Shown here piece after piece: positions 36,287-43,407 of a stretch of 64,000 bases of DNA; positions within the stretch are counted from its first letter, which is position 1; each line of letters opens with the position of its first letter. The DNA is from Pseudomonas cavernicola (GTDB lineage: Bacteria; Pseudomonadota; Gammaproteobacteria; Pseudomonadales; Pseudomonadaceae). The DNA lies in NCBI RefSeq assembly GCF_003596405.1, contig NZ_QYUR01000003.1, positions 124,001 to 188,000 of the forward strand. The letters are read 5' to 3'. Both the position numbers and the translations under genes were made by a program. Below the pieces are notes generated by a model. It made no database searches. It was not told where the DNA came from and saw only the letters and a list, made by a program, of their open reading frames with translations.

Positions 36287-37568
36287 GATACTCTGTTGGA
36301 CGTCAAGCTTCAGCCAGATGGATTTTGCTGAATAGCTTGCTGGAGTCGAAGGGTTCGCCCAGTTGGATGCAAGCCCAAAGCCCGGTCAGGTACTTGCGCA
36401 TGACGGCGCATACGGCCTGTATTTTCTTTTTGCCACGGCGTTGTAGGGACAGGTAGAAGGCCTTGGCGTTTGGGTCATGTCGTACCGCGCTCAGTGCCGG
36501 CATGTAGAGGGCGCTTCGTAGATAGGCATTACCCGCCTTGCTCAGCCGTGAAGCCTTATTGACGCTACTGCCCGATTGGCACAGGCGGATATCTAGCCCG
36601 GCATAGCGACTGACTTGCGGCGCCTTCAGATGCTGGGGCAGGACACTGAGTTCAGCCAGTAACGCAATAGCACTGGCAACGCCAACACCTTTGGCTGCCA
36701 GCAGATGCTGAAACTGACTGTTCAACACGGCGTCCTCGGCAATCAGGCGCTGTGCAGCGTTGCTGAGTCGCTCGATGCGCTGATCCAGCCTCTCGACCGC
36801 TTCAACTTCGTCTTCAATCAGCAGCGCCAGCGTGTCACGTTTGGAGCGCAAGGCGTGCAGGCGGTTCTTGGCTTGTGTACGGGTCGCGGTCAGCCGATTG
36901 ATTTGTCGGCCGATGTCACGCAGCGCCATACGGAGGGTATCCGGCGCAGTCCAAGGGGCTGGCGTCATCCGCTCGGCGTACTCGGCCAGGAGGGCCGCGT
37001 CTAGCGGGTCGGTCTTGCTTTGCGCCAACTTGAGTTGGGCAAAGTGGTGGAAGCTTTTGGGGTTGATGACAGATACGACGATCCCGGCCTTGCTCAAGGC
37101 AACGGCCAAGTCCAAGTAGTAAACGCCGGTGGCCTCCATCACGACTTGGACGGCTTCTAGCGCTTTAATCCGCTCCACCGCCTGGGCGTGCCCCTCGGGC
37201 GTTTGCTGGATGTCCAGCTTGCCCCGCGTGCGACCACCCTTTCGCCATGCCAAGACAACTGTCTTGGCACCCACATCCACACCGACAAATACGCTCATTG
37301 TTTTCATCTCGCCCGGCATTTGAGCAACAATAGCTACCGGTTCCCCGACCTCGCACTTCTTGCCGCTGCAACCTTGTGATGCGAAGTCCACCTCAATGAG
37401 CTGGCTTCCGGATACTCCACGCGGTGGGCAATGAGGCGGGGGGCCAATCTACGGACGAGGTTGAGTGTGAACTCACCTCCAGGTTGGAACGGCCTCCCCA
37501 GTAACTGCTTCTCTGCGTCAAGCGCAGGGCCTGAAAGGCTAACCCGGTTGACGGAAAACAACATACAA
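36287..37568 (-). mobile_element. IS110-family insertion sequence
   Basis: One transposase gene with long non-coding ends, about 1.28 kb. The left flank reads CCCGTAG and the right flank resumes with AAGGTTGGCGCTGAACG. Joining the two restores the GTAGGTTGGCGCTGA end of the palindromic repeat known from 22.7 kb, which sets the boundaries to within a few bases. No terminal inverted repeats or target duplication are visible, as expected for IS110. Confidence 0.8.
36303..37307 (-). CDS. IS110-family transposase (DEDD recombinase)
   Basis: A 334-residue transposase with an N-terminal RuvC-like DEDD domain and a C-terminal Tnp20 domain. The DEDD domain has Asp in VGVDVGAKT, Glu in VVMEATGVYY and the Asp of KTDPLDAALLAEYAE. 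The Tnp20 domain contains GVGVASAIALLAEL and SRYAGLDIRLCQSGSSVNK with the conserved Ser. ATG at 37307 or 37298 are both possible starts; the frame stays open upstream to 37391. It appears intact. IS110 elements use a structured non-coding RNA from their end to choose targets, so the roughly 260 bases upstream of the gene may carry one. Confidence 0.93.
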   Translation of the reverse strand: MKTMSVFVGVDVGAKTVVLAWRKGGRTRGKLDIQQTPEGHAQAVERIKALEAVQVVMEATGVYYLDLAVALSKAGIVVSVINPKSFHHFAQLKLAQSKTDPLDAALLAEYAERMTPAPWTAPDTLRMALRDIGRQINRLTATRTQAKNRLHALRSKRDTLALLIEDEVEAVERLDQRIERLSNAAQRLIAEDAVLNSQFQHLLAAKGVGVASAIALLAELSVLPQHLKAPQVSRYAGLDIRLCQSGSSVNKASRLSKAGNAYLRSALYMPALSAVRHDPNAKAFYLSLQRRGKKKIQAVCAVMRKYLTGLWACIQLGEPFDSSKLFSKIHLAEA

Positions 37569-37695
37569 GGTTGGCGCTGAACGAAGTGATGCCCAACAAG
37601 GAGTCGCCCGGCGACTCCCCTATGCATGCTCTCACGATTAACAGCCCGGCCTTACGGCCGGTTGTTGGGCATCGCTGGCGCTCAGCACCAACCTA
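37569..37695. repeat. Second full copy of the two-headed palindromic repeat
   Basis: The left head has GGTTGGCGCTGAACGAAGTG, GATGCCCAACAA and a GGAGTCGCC/GGCGACTCC hairpin. The right head has CCGGCC-TTAC-GGCCGG, TTGTTGGGCATCGC and GCTCAGCACCAACCTAC. Order and sequence match the copy at 22705-22836 in reverse orientation. The IS110 element abuts its left end. Confidence 0.8.
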
Positions 37696-37698
37696 CAT

Positions 37699-38202
37699 TC
37701 AACGCAACCAACGCTGCAGCAAACCGAGCCGCGCCGACTGCTGGCGGTCAGCGTCGATCTGGCTGAAGTCGGGCAGCTCATTCAACGGAATCCACAACTT
37801 GCCCTGCCATTCCAGCAGGCTGACCCGCTGCGTACCCCAGTTCATCAACGTGCGCCGTGGCGCCTGGATATCGGGGTTGCGTGCATCACGCAGGGTAGGA
37901 ATCACCTCATGGGTCAGCCAGCGGCGCAGGTTGCGGTTTTCGGGATGAGTGAACCGGCAGAGCGCCCGGTAGGCAGCGGATTCGCTGATCACTTCGACCA
38001 TTTCCTCACCACCGCCCGCCTGGGCGAAACGCACGGTTCTGATCTGGTCGTCGTCCGCCAGCCGGCAGATTCGTTCCGGGTGGCGATGGCCCATCAGCAG
38101 GCCGAAATCGCGAGCGGCGAACCAGGGTTGGTTGTCGATCATCAGCCCGCGCAAGGGGCGGTTGTAGCGGTGAAAAATGAGAGGGGTAAATGCTTCATGC
38201 AT
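37699..38202 (-). CDS. Bro-N domain protein (phage antirepressor-like)
   Basis: A 167-residue protein. The Bro-N DNA-binding domain covers residues about 8-105: IDNQPWFAARDFGLLMGHRHP, SESAAYRALCRFTHPEN and FRRWLTHEVIPTLR-like NLRRWLTHEVIPTLRDA. The start is MHEAFTPLIFH at 38202. No phage genes surround it. Chromosomal Bro-N genes of this size are scattered in Pseudomonas, and their role is unknown. A long structured leader lies upstream (38261-38403). Confidence 0.82.
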   Translation of the reverse strand: MHEAFTPLIFHRYNRPLRGLMIDNQPWFAARDFGLLMGHRHPERICRLADDDQIRTVRFAQAGGGEEMVEVISESAAYRALCRFTHPENRNLRRWLTHEVIPTLRDARNPDIQAPRRTLMNWGTQRVSLLEWQGKLWIPLNELPDFSQIDADRQQSARLGLLQRWLR

Positions 38203-38260
38203 GGTGTCGCTCCTAACTGAAGTCCTTGGAGTCACCAGCCTTTGCTGTCATTCAAAGGGT

Positions 38261-38403
38261 GGCGGACCGCGCGGGGTTGACAGACCGGCAGTTAGGTACC
38301 GGCAGACCACGAGGGTCTCCCCACGCGATCCGCCATAAAGCGTTGCAGTCAAAACTGCATGCGTACCAGTGCCTGCAAAAACGTCCGCCGTTTTCGCATG
38401 CAC
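38261..38403 (-). ncRNA. Candidate structured RNA or leader upstream of the Bro-N gene
   Basis: GGCGGACCGCGCGGGG (38261-38276) pairs along 16 bases with 38319-38334, with two G-T type changes that keep pairing. The closed loop holds the direct repeat ACCGGCAG twice (38284-38291 and 38299-38306) and a small AGACC/GGTCT hairpin. A second hairpin follows: GCATGCG/CGCATGC with an inner AAAACG/CGTTTT stem (about 38369-38403). The compensated stem argues for RNA function, but the family was not recognised. Strand is assumed from the adjacent gene. Confidence 0.5.
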
Positions 38404-38538
38404 CTGCTGGCGCAATCGCGCCTAACTGAACGGGCTGTCAAACCCGGCCACGGGATTGACCGTGACCGGCGCAGGATAGGCAGAGTAGATAGGAAGGGCA
38501 ATAGGACGGGGAGCAGAGTTGGACGGGAAAGACATTAC

Positions 38539-38574
38539 TTGAGGGTTCCCACGCAGGAGCGTGGGAACCCTCAA
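38539..38574. repeat. GTTCCCACGC palindrome
   Basis: TTGAGGGTTCCCACGC, an AGGA loop and the exact complement form a 16-base stem. The same core recurs at 39335-39360 and, degenerate, near 15645 and 15850. It lies 36 bases beyond the FKBP stop and could also end that transcript. Confidence 0.75.
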
Positions 38575-38609
38575 AACATCTAAGAAAGCGGAGGCTATTC
38601 AGACGGCCA

Positions 38610-38951
38610 TCAATCCTCCCGCGTCAGCACTTCCAGCAATTCGATCTCGAAAATCAGGTTTGAGTTCGGCTTGATGTAAGGGCCGAACTGACTTTCGCCG
38701 TAGGCGAGGTGGGCCGGCACAAAAAGTTTGCGCTTGCCGCCGACTTTCATGCCCATCAACCCCTGATCCCAGCCTTTGATCACGCGTCCGGTTCCGATGA
38801 CGCACTGGAAAGGCTTGCCGCGATCATAGGAGGAGTCGAACGTGGTTCCGTCCTCCAGGTAGCCGTTGTAATGGGTGGTGATTAAGGCGCCTTTGACCAC
38901 TTCTTTGCCGTCGCCTAGTTGAATATCTACAACCTGCACTTCGCTGCTCAT
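38610..38951 (-). CDS. FKBP-type peptidyl-prolyl isomerase
   Basis: A 113-residue single-domain FKBP that catalyses cis-trans isomerisation of proline bonds. The start is MSSEVQVVDIQLGDG (38951) with a GAGAG upstream; the frame is open to 39023. Active-site residues are seen in YDRGKPFQCVIGTGRVIKGW and PAHLAYGESQFGPYIKPN, with FEIELLEVL at the end. No signal peptide, so it is cytoplasmic. Confidence 0.9.
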   Translation of the reverse strand: MSSEVQVVDIQLGDGKEVVKGALITTHYNGYLEDGTTFDSSYDRGKPFQCVIGTGRVIKGWDQGLMGMKVGGKRKLFVPAHLAYGESQFGPYIKPNSNLIFEIELLEVLTRED

Positions 38952-39389
38952 CACTCTCTCCCGTTCATTCGGTAGCGCGTGACTGGGTTCGCACCGTTGG
39001 ATACGCCATTTCCCGGGTCGCACCCCGCTTCAGGCGCAACTGCTATTCGCTCCCCGGGGCTTAAGATTTAAGCCCGTGCGGGGTGATCCCATCATCGGGT
39101 TGGACCACTCCGCGTGGCCCGGGTTCGTCGGCGAGATACTCGGTCATGGACGTATCTAGCGACCTTTTTAGTTTGTAGGGCGGGTGAAACCCGCCAAATA
39201 AAAACAACACAGCAATCTCAGCCAGTCATTAGTTTTTACCGCGCGGGTTTCACCCGCCCTACAAGGCTGCGCGGGAAGCCTGGCAAGACATTCTGCGTCC
39301 GGCATGTAGAGCAGATGCGGAGCGTCTTTAGCTGCGTTCCCACGCTGGAGCGTGGGAACGATCAAAAAATAAATCACTCCGACCTCTTT
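38952..39389. repeat. Non-coding region with two palindromic repeats
   Basis: No gene is visible. 39173-39264 is a doublet with perfect 22-base inverted ends (TTGTAGGGCGGGTGAAACCC at the left end) around 48 bases. 39335-39360 is the palindrome CGTTCCCACGC-TGGA-GCGTGGGAACG. Both sit just outside the last attC site of the cassette array. Confidence 0.75.
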
Positions 39390-39464
39390 AGTTACGTTCA
39401 GTTAGCCGCGTACTTGCCGAAGCAAAACGGAGGCAAATGCGTCGGTTGCAACCGTCTGTTAGGC
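39390..39464 (-). repeat. attC site 1 (array end)
   Basis: The minus strand starts GCCTAACAGACGGTTGCAAC (39464 downward), has a TTGCC-centred hairpin, then CGCGGCTAACTGAACGTAACT. The final core is degenerate (CGTAACT instead of CGTTAGG), as often seen for the terminal site of an array. It begins eight bases after the dioxygenase stop. Confidence 0.7.
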
Positions 39465-39471
39465 GTGCCTT

Positions 39472-40143
39472 CTAAAAGCCCCTGGCGAGTACGACGTCAA
39501 AAATACCGCGGCGTAGCTTGCCGTCCTGTTTTAAATCAATGGCCAACGATGGCTTGTGACCGGCCCAAGGATCGTTGGCAATGAAGGGGTCGCCCTTGAA
39601 ATAGAGCTGCGTCGTAACCGGAACGTGCAACGACTCCATGACCCGAAAGTGAATATGCGCAGGTCGCGTCAGCCCCGCATATTTCTCAAGTCCCAGCAGA
39701 TTTGGCGGGACCGGGTATCGGCCCGGCATAATCGTCTCAATCTCGTATTGCCCCTTTTCATTCGTATACAGTTTCCCCCGCAAGTGGAAGGTACTGGCCT
39801 CGGTGAAGTTGCCTGGCTTGTTGGTGTCGTACAAGCCAGCGTGATTCGCTTGCCACACCTCGATCAATGCCCCCGGGAGGGGTGTACGGCAGTCTGAACT
39901 AAACACTGTGCCGGTCAGAACAAGCCTGTCACCGGGCTCATCAGGACTTGCCAGCCGGGCGTGAAATGGCGCGTCGAACCGATAGAACGGGCCGAGGATA
40001 TCGGACTCGGTGGGCCGACAGCCTTGCTTGGCGGCAAAAGCAGAGCCGGCCAGAAGTCCGCTCCCAAGTATCATTGCACTCCTGTACAAGAAGATTCGTC
40101 GTGAGATGCCCAAGCTAACCGTCGGGATTTGATGCTTGTCCAT
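39472..40143 (-). CDS. Tat-exported intradiol ring-cleavage dioxygenase (cassette 1)
   Basis: A 223-residue protein. The twin-arginine leader SRRIFLYRSAMILGSGLLAG is followed by an alanine-rich cleavage region (AFAAKQG), so the folded enzyme should be exported. The catalytic domain keeps all four non-haem iron ligands: Tyr in ANHAGLYDTN, Tyr in PGRYPVPPN, and two His in RPAHIHFRV. Relatives cleave catechol-like or protocatechuate-like rings between the hydroxyls; the substrate is unknown. It differs from the cytoplasmic PcaGH at 51-52 kb. It ends eight bases before attC 1 and is therefore a cassette gene. Confidence 0.85.
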   Translation of the reverse strand: MDKHQIPTVSLGISRRIFLYRSAMILGSGLLAGSAFAAKQGCRPTESDILGPFYRFDAPFHARLASPDEPGDRLVLTGTVFSSDCRTPLPGALIEVWQANHAGLYDTNKPGNFTEASTFHLRGKLYTNEKGQYEIETIMPGRYPVPPNLLGLEKYAGLTRPAHIHFRVMESLHVPVTTQLYFKGDPFIANDPWAGHKPSLAIDLKQDGKLRRGIFDVVLARGF

Positions 40144-40191
40144 GTTTGCCTCCTATCCGGATGTTTACACCCGCTGTAGACATAAAGACAC

Positions 40192-40210
40192 GCTTAACCT
40201 GTTGTTGGGC
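40192..40210 (-). repeat. Collapsed attC site 2
   Basis: The plus strand reads GCTTAAC-CTGTT-GTTGGGC. Two consensus core sites face each other with only five bases between them, so the arms and hairpin are missing. The position between two cassette genes is right for an attC that has lost its palindrome. Confidence 0.5.
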
Positions 40211-40233
40211 GACACAGCCAAGCCAAACCTGAG

Positions 40234-40623
40234 CTACTTGGGCGGCCTGGCATAACTGACCGTCAACATTTCCCACTGATGCCCTTCAGGCTCGTTCCAG
40301 TAGATGCCGCGGCCTCCAAACTGGGTGCTGATCTGCATGTCCTCGGGCCCGCGAACGGCGCTACGGTACTTGATCCCAGCCGCCTTGATGCGATCCAGAA
40401 TGGAGTTGAACTCGTCGTCTCCAACTCGAAAGCAGTAGTGTTCGACGGGAAAAGCCTCGTCTGTCTCGAAGAAGTCCAAGGTCAGCCCCTCATTGATGTA
40501 CACGGCGAAGAATGGACCTGCCTGCGCCTACCCGCATGGAACACCGAGAAGCTTCGCCAAGAGCATTCCAGAAGCAGCCTTGTTTCGTGCCGAAACTATG
40601 AAATGATCAAGATGGATCGTCAT
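40234..40623 (-). pseudogene. VOC/glyoxalase-superfamily gene interrupted by an amber codon (cassette 2)
   Basis: From the ATG at 40623 the frame reads MTIHLDHFIVSARNKAASGM then LLAKLLGVPCG, reaches TAG at 40528-40530 (codon 32), and continues in the same frame with AQAGPFFAVYINEGLTLDFF to a natural end at 40234. Both halves match one VOC domain (paired beta-alpha-beta units; metal-site candidates in HLDHF, VEHYCFRV and GHQWEML). One base change (for example from CAG or TGG) would restore a 129-residue protein. A nonsense mutation is the simplest view; an amber suppressor or a restart at a GTG at 40503 cannot be excluded. Confidence 0.85.
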
Positions 40624-40674
40624 CTCACGACTCCTGAATGTTCGCCTTAGGCGCCGGGGCCAGTCGTCAGTGTT

Positions 40675-40745
40675 GCCTAACGTTGGAATTAAGGCCGTGT
40701 TTTGGCGCATGCCAAAAACGTCACGCCTTGTATGGGTTGTTAGCC
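40675..40745 (-). repeat. attC site 3
   Basis: The plus strand runs from GCCTAACGTTGGAATTAAGG to TTGTATGGGTTGTTAGCC. The centre is a TTTTGGC-GCAT-GCCAAAA hairpin. The lower core is perfect. It follows the small membrane-protein frame by two bases. Confidence 0.85.
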
Positions 40746-40747
40746 GC

Positions 40748-40891
40748 TCACGCACTGGCCTTACCTTTCAAACCCCACAGGACGAGAACGGTAGCAGCAA
40801 TTATAGCGAGGCCAACGCTGACAAACCCGGCGGTGACTAGACTTTCCTGCCACGGCAGAGCGGAACGGCCCGGTGCGGTGATAGGCGACAT
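40748..40891 (-). CDS. Small membrane protein, 47 residues (cassette 3)
   Basis: From the ATG at 40891 the minus strand encodes a 47-residue peptide: a polar start (MSPITAPGRSALPWQESL), one membrane helix (AGFVSVGLAIIAATVLVLWG) and a basic tail (LKGKASA). The positive tail predicts a periplasmic N-terminus. The stop lies two bases from attC 3, as is usual for cassette genes. The ribosome site is weak (ACGGGC). Too small for family recognition; function unknown. Confidence 0.55.
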   Translation of the reverse strand: MSPITAPGRSALPWQESLVTAGFVSVGLAIIAATVLVLWGLKGKASA

Positions 40892-41028
40892 GGCGCCCGT
40901 TGCGCGAACTACAGCGTGGCCAGGGCGATAACGCCCAGCACAGGCCGGATAGACGAATGCAACCGCGCTGACGACAGAGTTGGAAGAGCTTTACTCACTA
41001 CGTTGTGGGGAGAGTCCATATACGCATG
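40892..41028. other. Leader of cassette 3 and degenerate site 4
   Basis: The region should hold the attC of the ASCH cassette. A core GTTAGGT (41031-41037) contains the ASCH stop codon. The partner core is not clear (ACAACGTAGTG near 40998 or GCGTTATCG near 40923 on the minus strand), so the limits of this site are unknown. Confidence 0.4.
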
Positions 41029-41418
41029 TTAGGTCGTGGCACCGGATAATAAGGCCTCGTCAAGATCTACCTCATAAATTCCAAGCTTCGCAGGGACATC
41101 CACTTTGGCTGTAACCGATCGGACGTTTGTGAGCTTCCACGCCCAATACCCAGGTTGCCAACCGCTTGAGCAGGCCGCCTCGACCTGATTAGGCTGCCAT
41201 TCGTGGATTTCCTCTACATCAACCAAAGCAACCGCTTTTCCATGTGGATCGAAGAGAAGTTCATGGTTCAAAAAACGATTGTTTTCGATGATAAGCAGAT
41301 TGCGTAGTGGTAATTGCTCCGGCTTCCATGAGCGAACCTCTATAGTCTTTCTCCCGGCTGCAATATTACTCCCGCTGGGAGTAACGACTGAAAGGGCGAG
41401 CATAGTGGCTTGTTCCAT
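41029..41418 (-). CDS. ASCH-domain protein (cassette 4)
   Basis: A 129-residue protein starting MEQATMLALSVVTPSGSNIA at 41418, three bases from the attC 5 core. The frame is open through the attC, but that part is recombination-site DNA. The ASCH/PUA-like pattern is GRKTIEVRSWKP, LIIENNRF, then GKAVALVDVEEIHEW and YWAWKLTNVRSV. It probably binds RNA or a modified nucleotide. The TAA lies inside the next core site. Different subgroup from the prophage ASCH protein at 3828. Confidence 0.82.
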   Translation of the reverse strand: MEQATMLALSVVTPSGSNIAAGRKTIEVRSWKPEQLPLRNLLIIENNRFLNHELLFDPHGKAVALVDVEEIHEWQPNQVEAACSSGWQPGYWAWKLTNVRSVTAKVDVPAKLGIYEVDLDEALLSGATT

Positions 41419-41421
41419 ATG

Positions 41422-41494
41422 ACCTAACGCCCGCGTAATGGACTGGTTTGGAGCGGCAGCGGAAAACCAGTCCAAATTGACGCGTTTGTTAGTT
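41422..41494 (-). repeat. attC site 5
   Basis: Plus-strand limits are ACCTAACGCCCGCG and GACGCGTTTGTTAGTT. The internal stem GGACTGGTTT (41440-41449) is exactly complementary to AAACCAGTCC (41465-41474), around a GC-rich loop. Lower core perfect. Confidence 0.88.
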
Positions 41495-41504
41495 GCTGAT
41501 TTTT

Positions 41505-41921
41505 TTACCGTTTAGCTTTTGACTCGACATGATTTGCAAAGTTATTTAGTATACTTTGCCATCCCTGTCGTTGTAGCTCAGTATTGTTTTCATCTTCAGC
41601 TTCAAACGTTTCTGTAACTTTTACACCATCTTCGACTTCTTTAAAGTCGATAGAAACATGTCTATCATCTCCAAGGGTATATTCGATGAGTTTATTATCA
41701 ATTATATTTGAATAAGCACCTTCGAAATCGAATCCCATACTTCCATCTTTGGCTTCCATTCGATAGCAGAACTTACCACCAACTCGTAAGTCAACACTAC
41801 TTTTCGTTGTATGCCAATCATCAGAGGCGGCATTCCAACTGTTGATATCCTCTGGGCTATTCCAAGCTGCCCACGTTGAATCGATATCTGACTTAACGAC
41901 GGTTTCTACAGTAATCTTCAT
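41505..41921 (-). CDS. SRPBCC/AHSA1-like protein (cassette 5)
   Basis: A 138-residue START-like (helix-grip) protein. It begins MKITVETVVKSDIDSTWAAW, followed by the typical NSPEDINSWNAASDDWH turn, a beta sheet with GGKFCYRMEAKDGSMGFDF, and the closing long helix GWQSILNNFANHVESKAKR. Such domains bind hydrophobic ligands. The gene is strikingly AT-rich compared with the chromosome. It ends 10 bases from attC 5 and has AGGAG upstream. Ligand unknown. Confidence 0.88.
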   Translation of the reverse strand: MKITVETVVKSDIDSTWAAWNSPEDINSWNAASDDWHTTKSSVDLRVGGKFCYRMEAKDGSMGFDFEGAYSNIIDNKLIEYTLGDDRHVSIDFKEVEDGVKVTETFEAEDENNTELQRQGWQSILNNFANHVESKAKR

Positions 41922-41946
41922 GCCTTTCTCCTAGGCCAATTTGCAA

Positions 41947-42020
41947 CTAATGCAACTCTTGAGGCGCTGAGGAAAGCGCGCCAGCGCTTAACGAAGTCGC
42001 CCTCCAAGACCATGTTAGAT
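41947..42020 (-). repeat. attC site 6 (imperfect)
   Basis: The minus strand starts ATCTAACATGG. Its arm CTTGGAGGGCG is nearly complementary to CGCCTCAAGAG. The centre has AAGCGC/GCGCTT, and the distal core is degenerate (GCATTAG). The upper core GTTAGAT (42014-42020) fits the consensus. Confidence 0.6.
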
Positions 42021-42108
42021 TTTTTCATAGCCGGAATTTTTCATTTCCGTGACTGTTGCTCCTCAGTGGTTTAACTCCTCAATCGCAGCTTACGACGATG
42101 TACAAAAG

Positions 42109-43122
42109 TCAGCCGTTTCGATAGATATAGCTATACGCGTTAATCGCTGGTACACCACCAAGATGTGCATAGAGAACCTTCGACCCATCTGGGAAAAAAC
42201 CCTTGCGGACGAGATCAATGAGGCCTTGCATGGATTTCCCCTCATAGACCGGGTCCGTCATCATGCCTTCCATGCGAGCGCACAACCGAATGGCTTCATT
42301 GGTCTCTTCTGATGGAATGCCATAGGCCGGATAGGCGTATTCTTCCCTTAGGATCACATCGTCAGCTGTGATTTCCTGGCTAAGCCCAACAAGATTGGCC
42401 GTATGCTGAGCGATTGCCAACACTTGAGTCCTGGTTTGTTCAGGTGTGGCGGAGGCGTCGATACCAATCACATTGCGAGCACGACCATCCTTGGCGAATC
42501 CCACCAGCATGCCCGCATGCGTGGAACCGGTCACAGTGCAGACGATAATGTAATCAAATTTGATCCCCATCTTAGCCTCTTGCTCGCGTACTTCTTCGGC
42601 GAAGCCGACATAGCCGAGACCGCCATATTTGTGCACGGACGCACCGGCGGGAATGGCATACGGTTTTCCTCCTTTCGCCTTAACGTCTTCTAGCGCCCGC
42701 TCCCAGCTCTCACGGATACCGATATCGAAACCTTCGTCGACGAATTCAATCTCCGCTCCCATCACGCGGCTCAACAGGATATTCCCCACCCGGTCGTAGA
42801 CCGCATCCTGGAATGGCACCCAGCTTTCTTGAACGAGACGGCACCTCATGCCGAGTTTGGCAGCGACAGCCGCAACTTGGCGCGTGTGGTTTGACTGGAC
42901 GCCACCGATGGTTACCAGCGTGTCTGCATGCGAGGCAATGGCATCGGGAACGATGTATTCCAGCTTGCGGATCTTGTTGCCGCCAAACGCCAGTCCAGAG
43001 TTGCAATCCTCTCGTTTGGCATAGATCTCGATCTGGCCACCGAGGCACGCCGATAGGCGATTCAGTTTCTCAATCGGCGTTTGGCCGAACATGAGTGGAT
43101 AGCGTTCAAATTTTTCCAGCAT
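42109..43122 (-). CDS. acdS: 1-aminocyclopropane-1-carboxylate deaminase (cassette 6)
   Basis: A 337-residue pyridoxal-phosphate enzyme that splits ACC, the plant ethylene precursor, into 2-oxobutyrate and ammonia. The start is [20 protein letters not shown] at 43122. [20 protein letters not shown] holds the Schiff-base Lys (about 51), and [15 protein letters not shown] the cofactor loop. [11 protein letters not shown] and [10 protein letters not shown] carry the Glu and Leu (about 295 and 322) that mark true ACC deaminases versus D-cysteine desulfhydrase. No acdR regulator is adjacent. attC sites lie on both sides. The 218-base leader up to attC 7 is long for a cassette and may carry a promoter. 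Confidence 0.92.
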   Translation of the reverse strand: MLEKFERYPLMFGQTPIEKLNRLSACLGGQIEIYAKREDCNSGLAFGGNKIRKLEYIVPDAIASHADTLVTIGGVQSNHTRQVAAVAAKLGMRCRLVQESWVPFQDAVYDRVGNILLSRVMGAEIEFVDEGFDIGIRESWERALEDVKAKGGKPYAIPAGASVHKYGGLGYVGFAEEVREQEAKMGIKFDYIIVCTVTGSTHAGMLVGFAKDGRARNVIGIDASATPEQTRTQVLAIAQHTANLVGLSQEITADDVILREEYAYPAYGIPSEETNEAIRLCARMEGMMTDPVYEGKSMQGLIDLVRKGFFPDGSKVLYAHLGGVPAINAYSYIYRNG

Positions 43123-43340
43123 GGCAAGGCACTCGGAGATTTGTACATAACCAGAAAAATAATGCGCCCGAGACTGACGCGTGCGGTATGTCAGACTGTA
43201 GCGGGTGCACGCGGTATTGTGGCGAGAGCCATGCAAAGGGTGCGGGTTGGATTCGCCCTGCCGCCGCGGAACACCAGGCGGAAGACGTAATGTGTTATTT
43301 GAGCGCATAACTTCCATGTTTTACCGGGCTTTGCTTTGCC
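43123..43340. other. acdS leader
   Basis: Non-coding DNA between the attC 7 core and acdS. The frame is open upstream of the acdS ATG, but composition and the lack of a start signal argue against an extension. A TGACATACCGCACGCGTCA-type palindrome lies near 43170-43195. Confidence 0.4.
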
Positions 43341-43407
43341 GCCTAACGCCCGTGCCATCAGGCGCGCCGCAGCTTTGTGCGGCGTCGCCTGGATGGCCTT
43401 GTTAGGC
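43341..43407 (-). repeat. attC site 7
   Basis: The clearest site. It is bounded by GCCTAAC (43341-43347) and GTTAGGC (43401-43407), exact complements, with a long internal stem CAGGCG/CGCCTG and CGCCGCA/TGCGGCG around CAAAGC. Confidence 0.95.

Noticed and set aside
36303..37391. Longer transposase start at 37391
   Set aside because: The extra N-terminal residues are cysteine-rich and lie in the IS non-coding end; the DEDD domain begins with the MSVFVGVD region.
41986..42020. A 35-base site bounded by GCTTAAC and GTTAGAT
   Set aside because: Arm pairing favours a longer attC (41947-42020); the inner GCTTAAC is part of the central stem.
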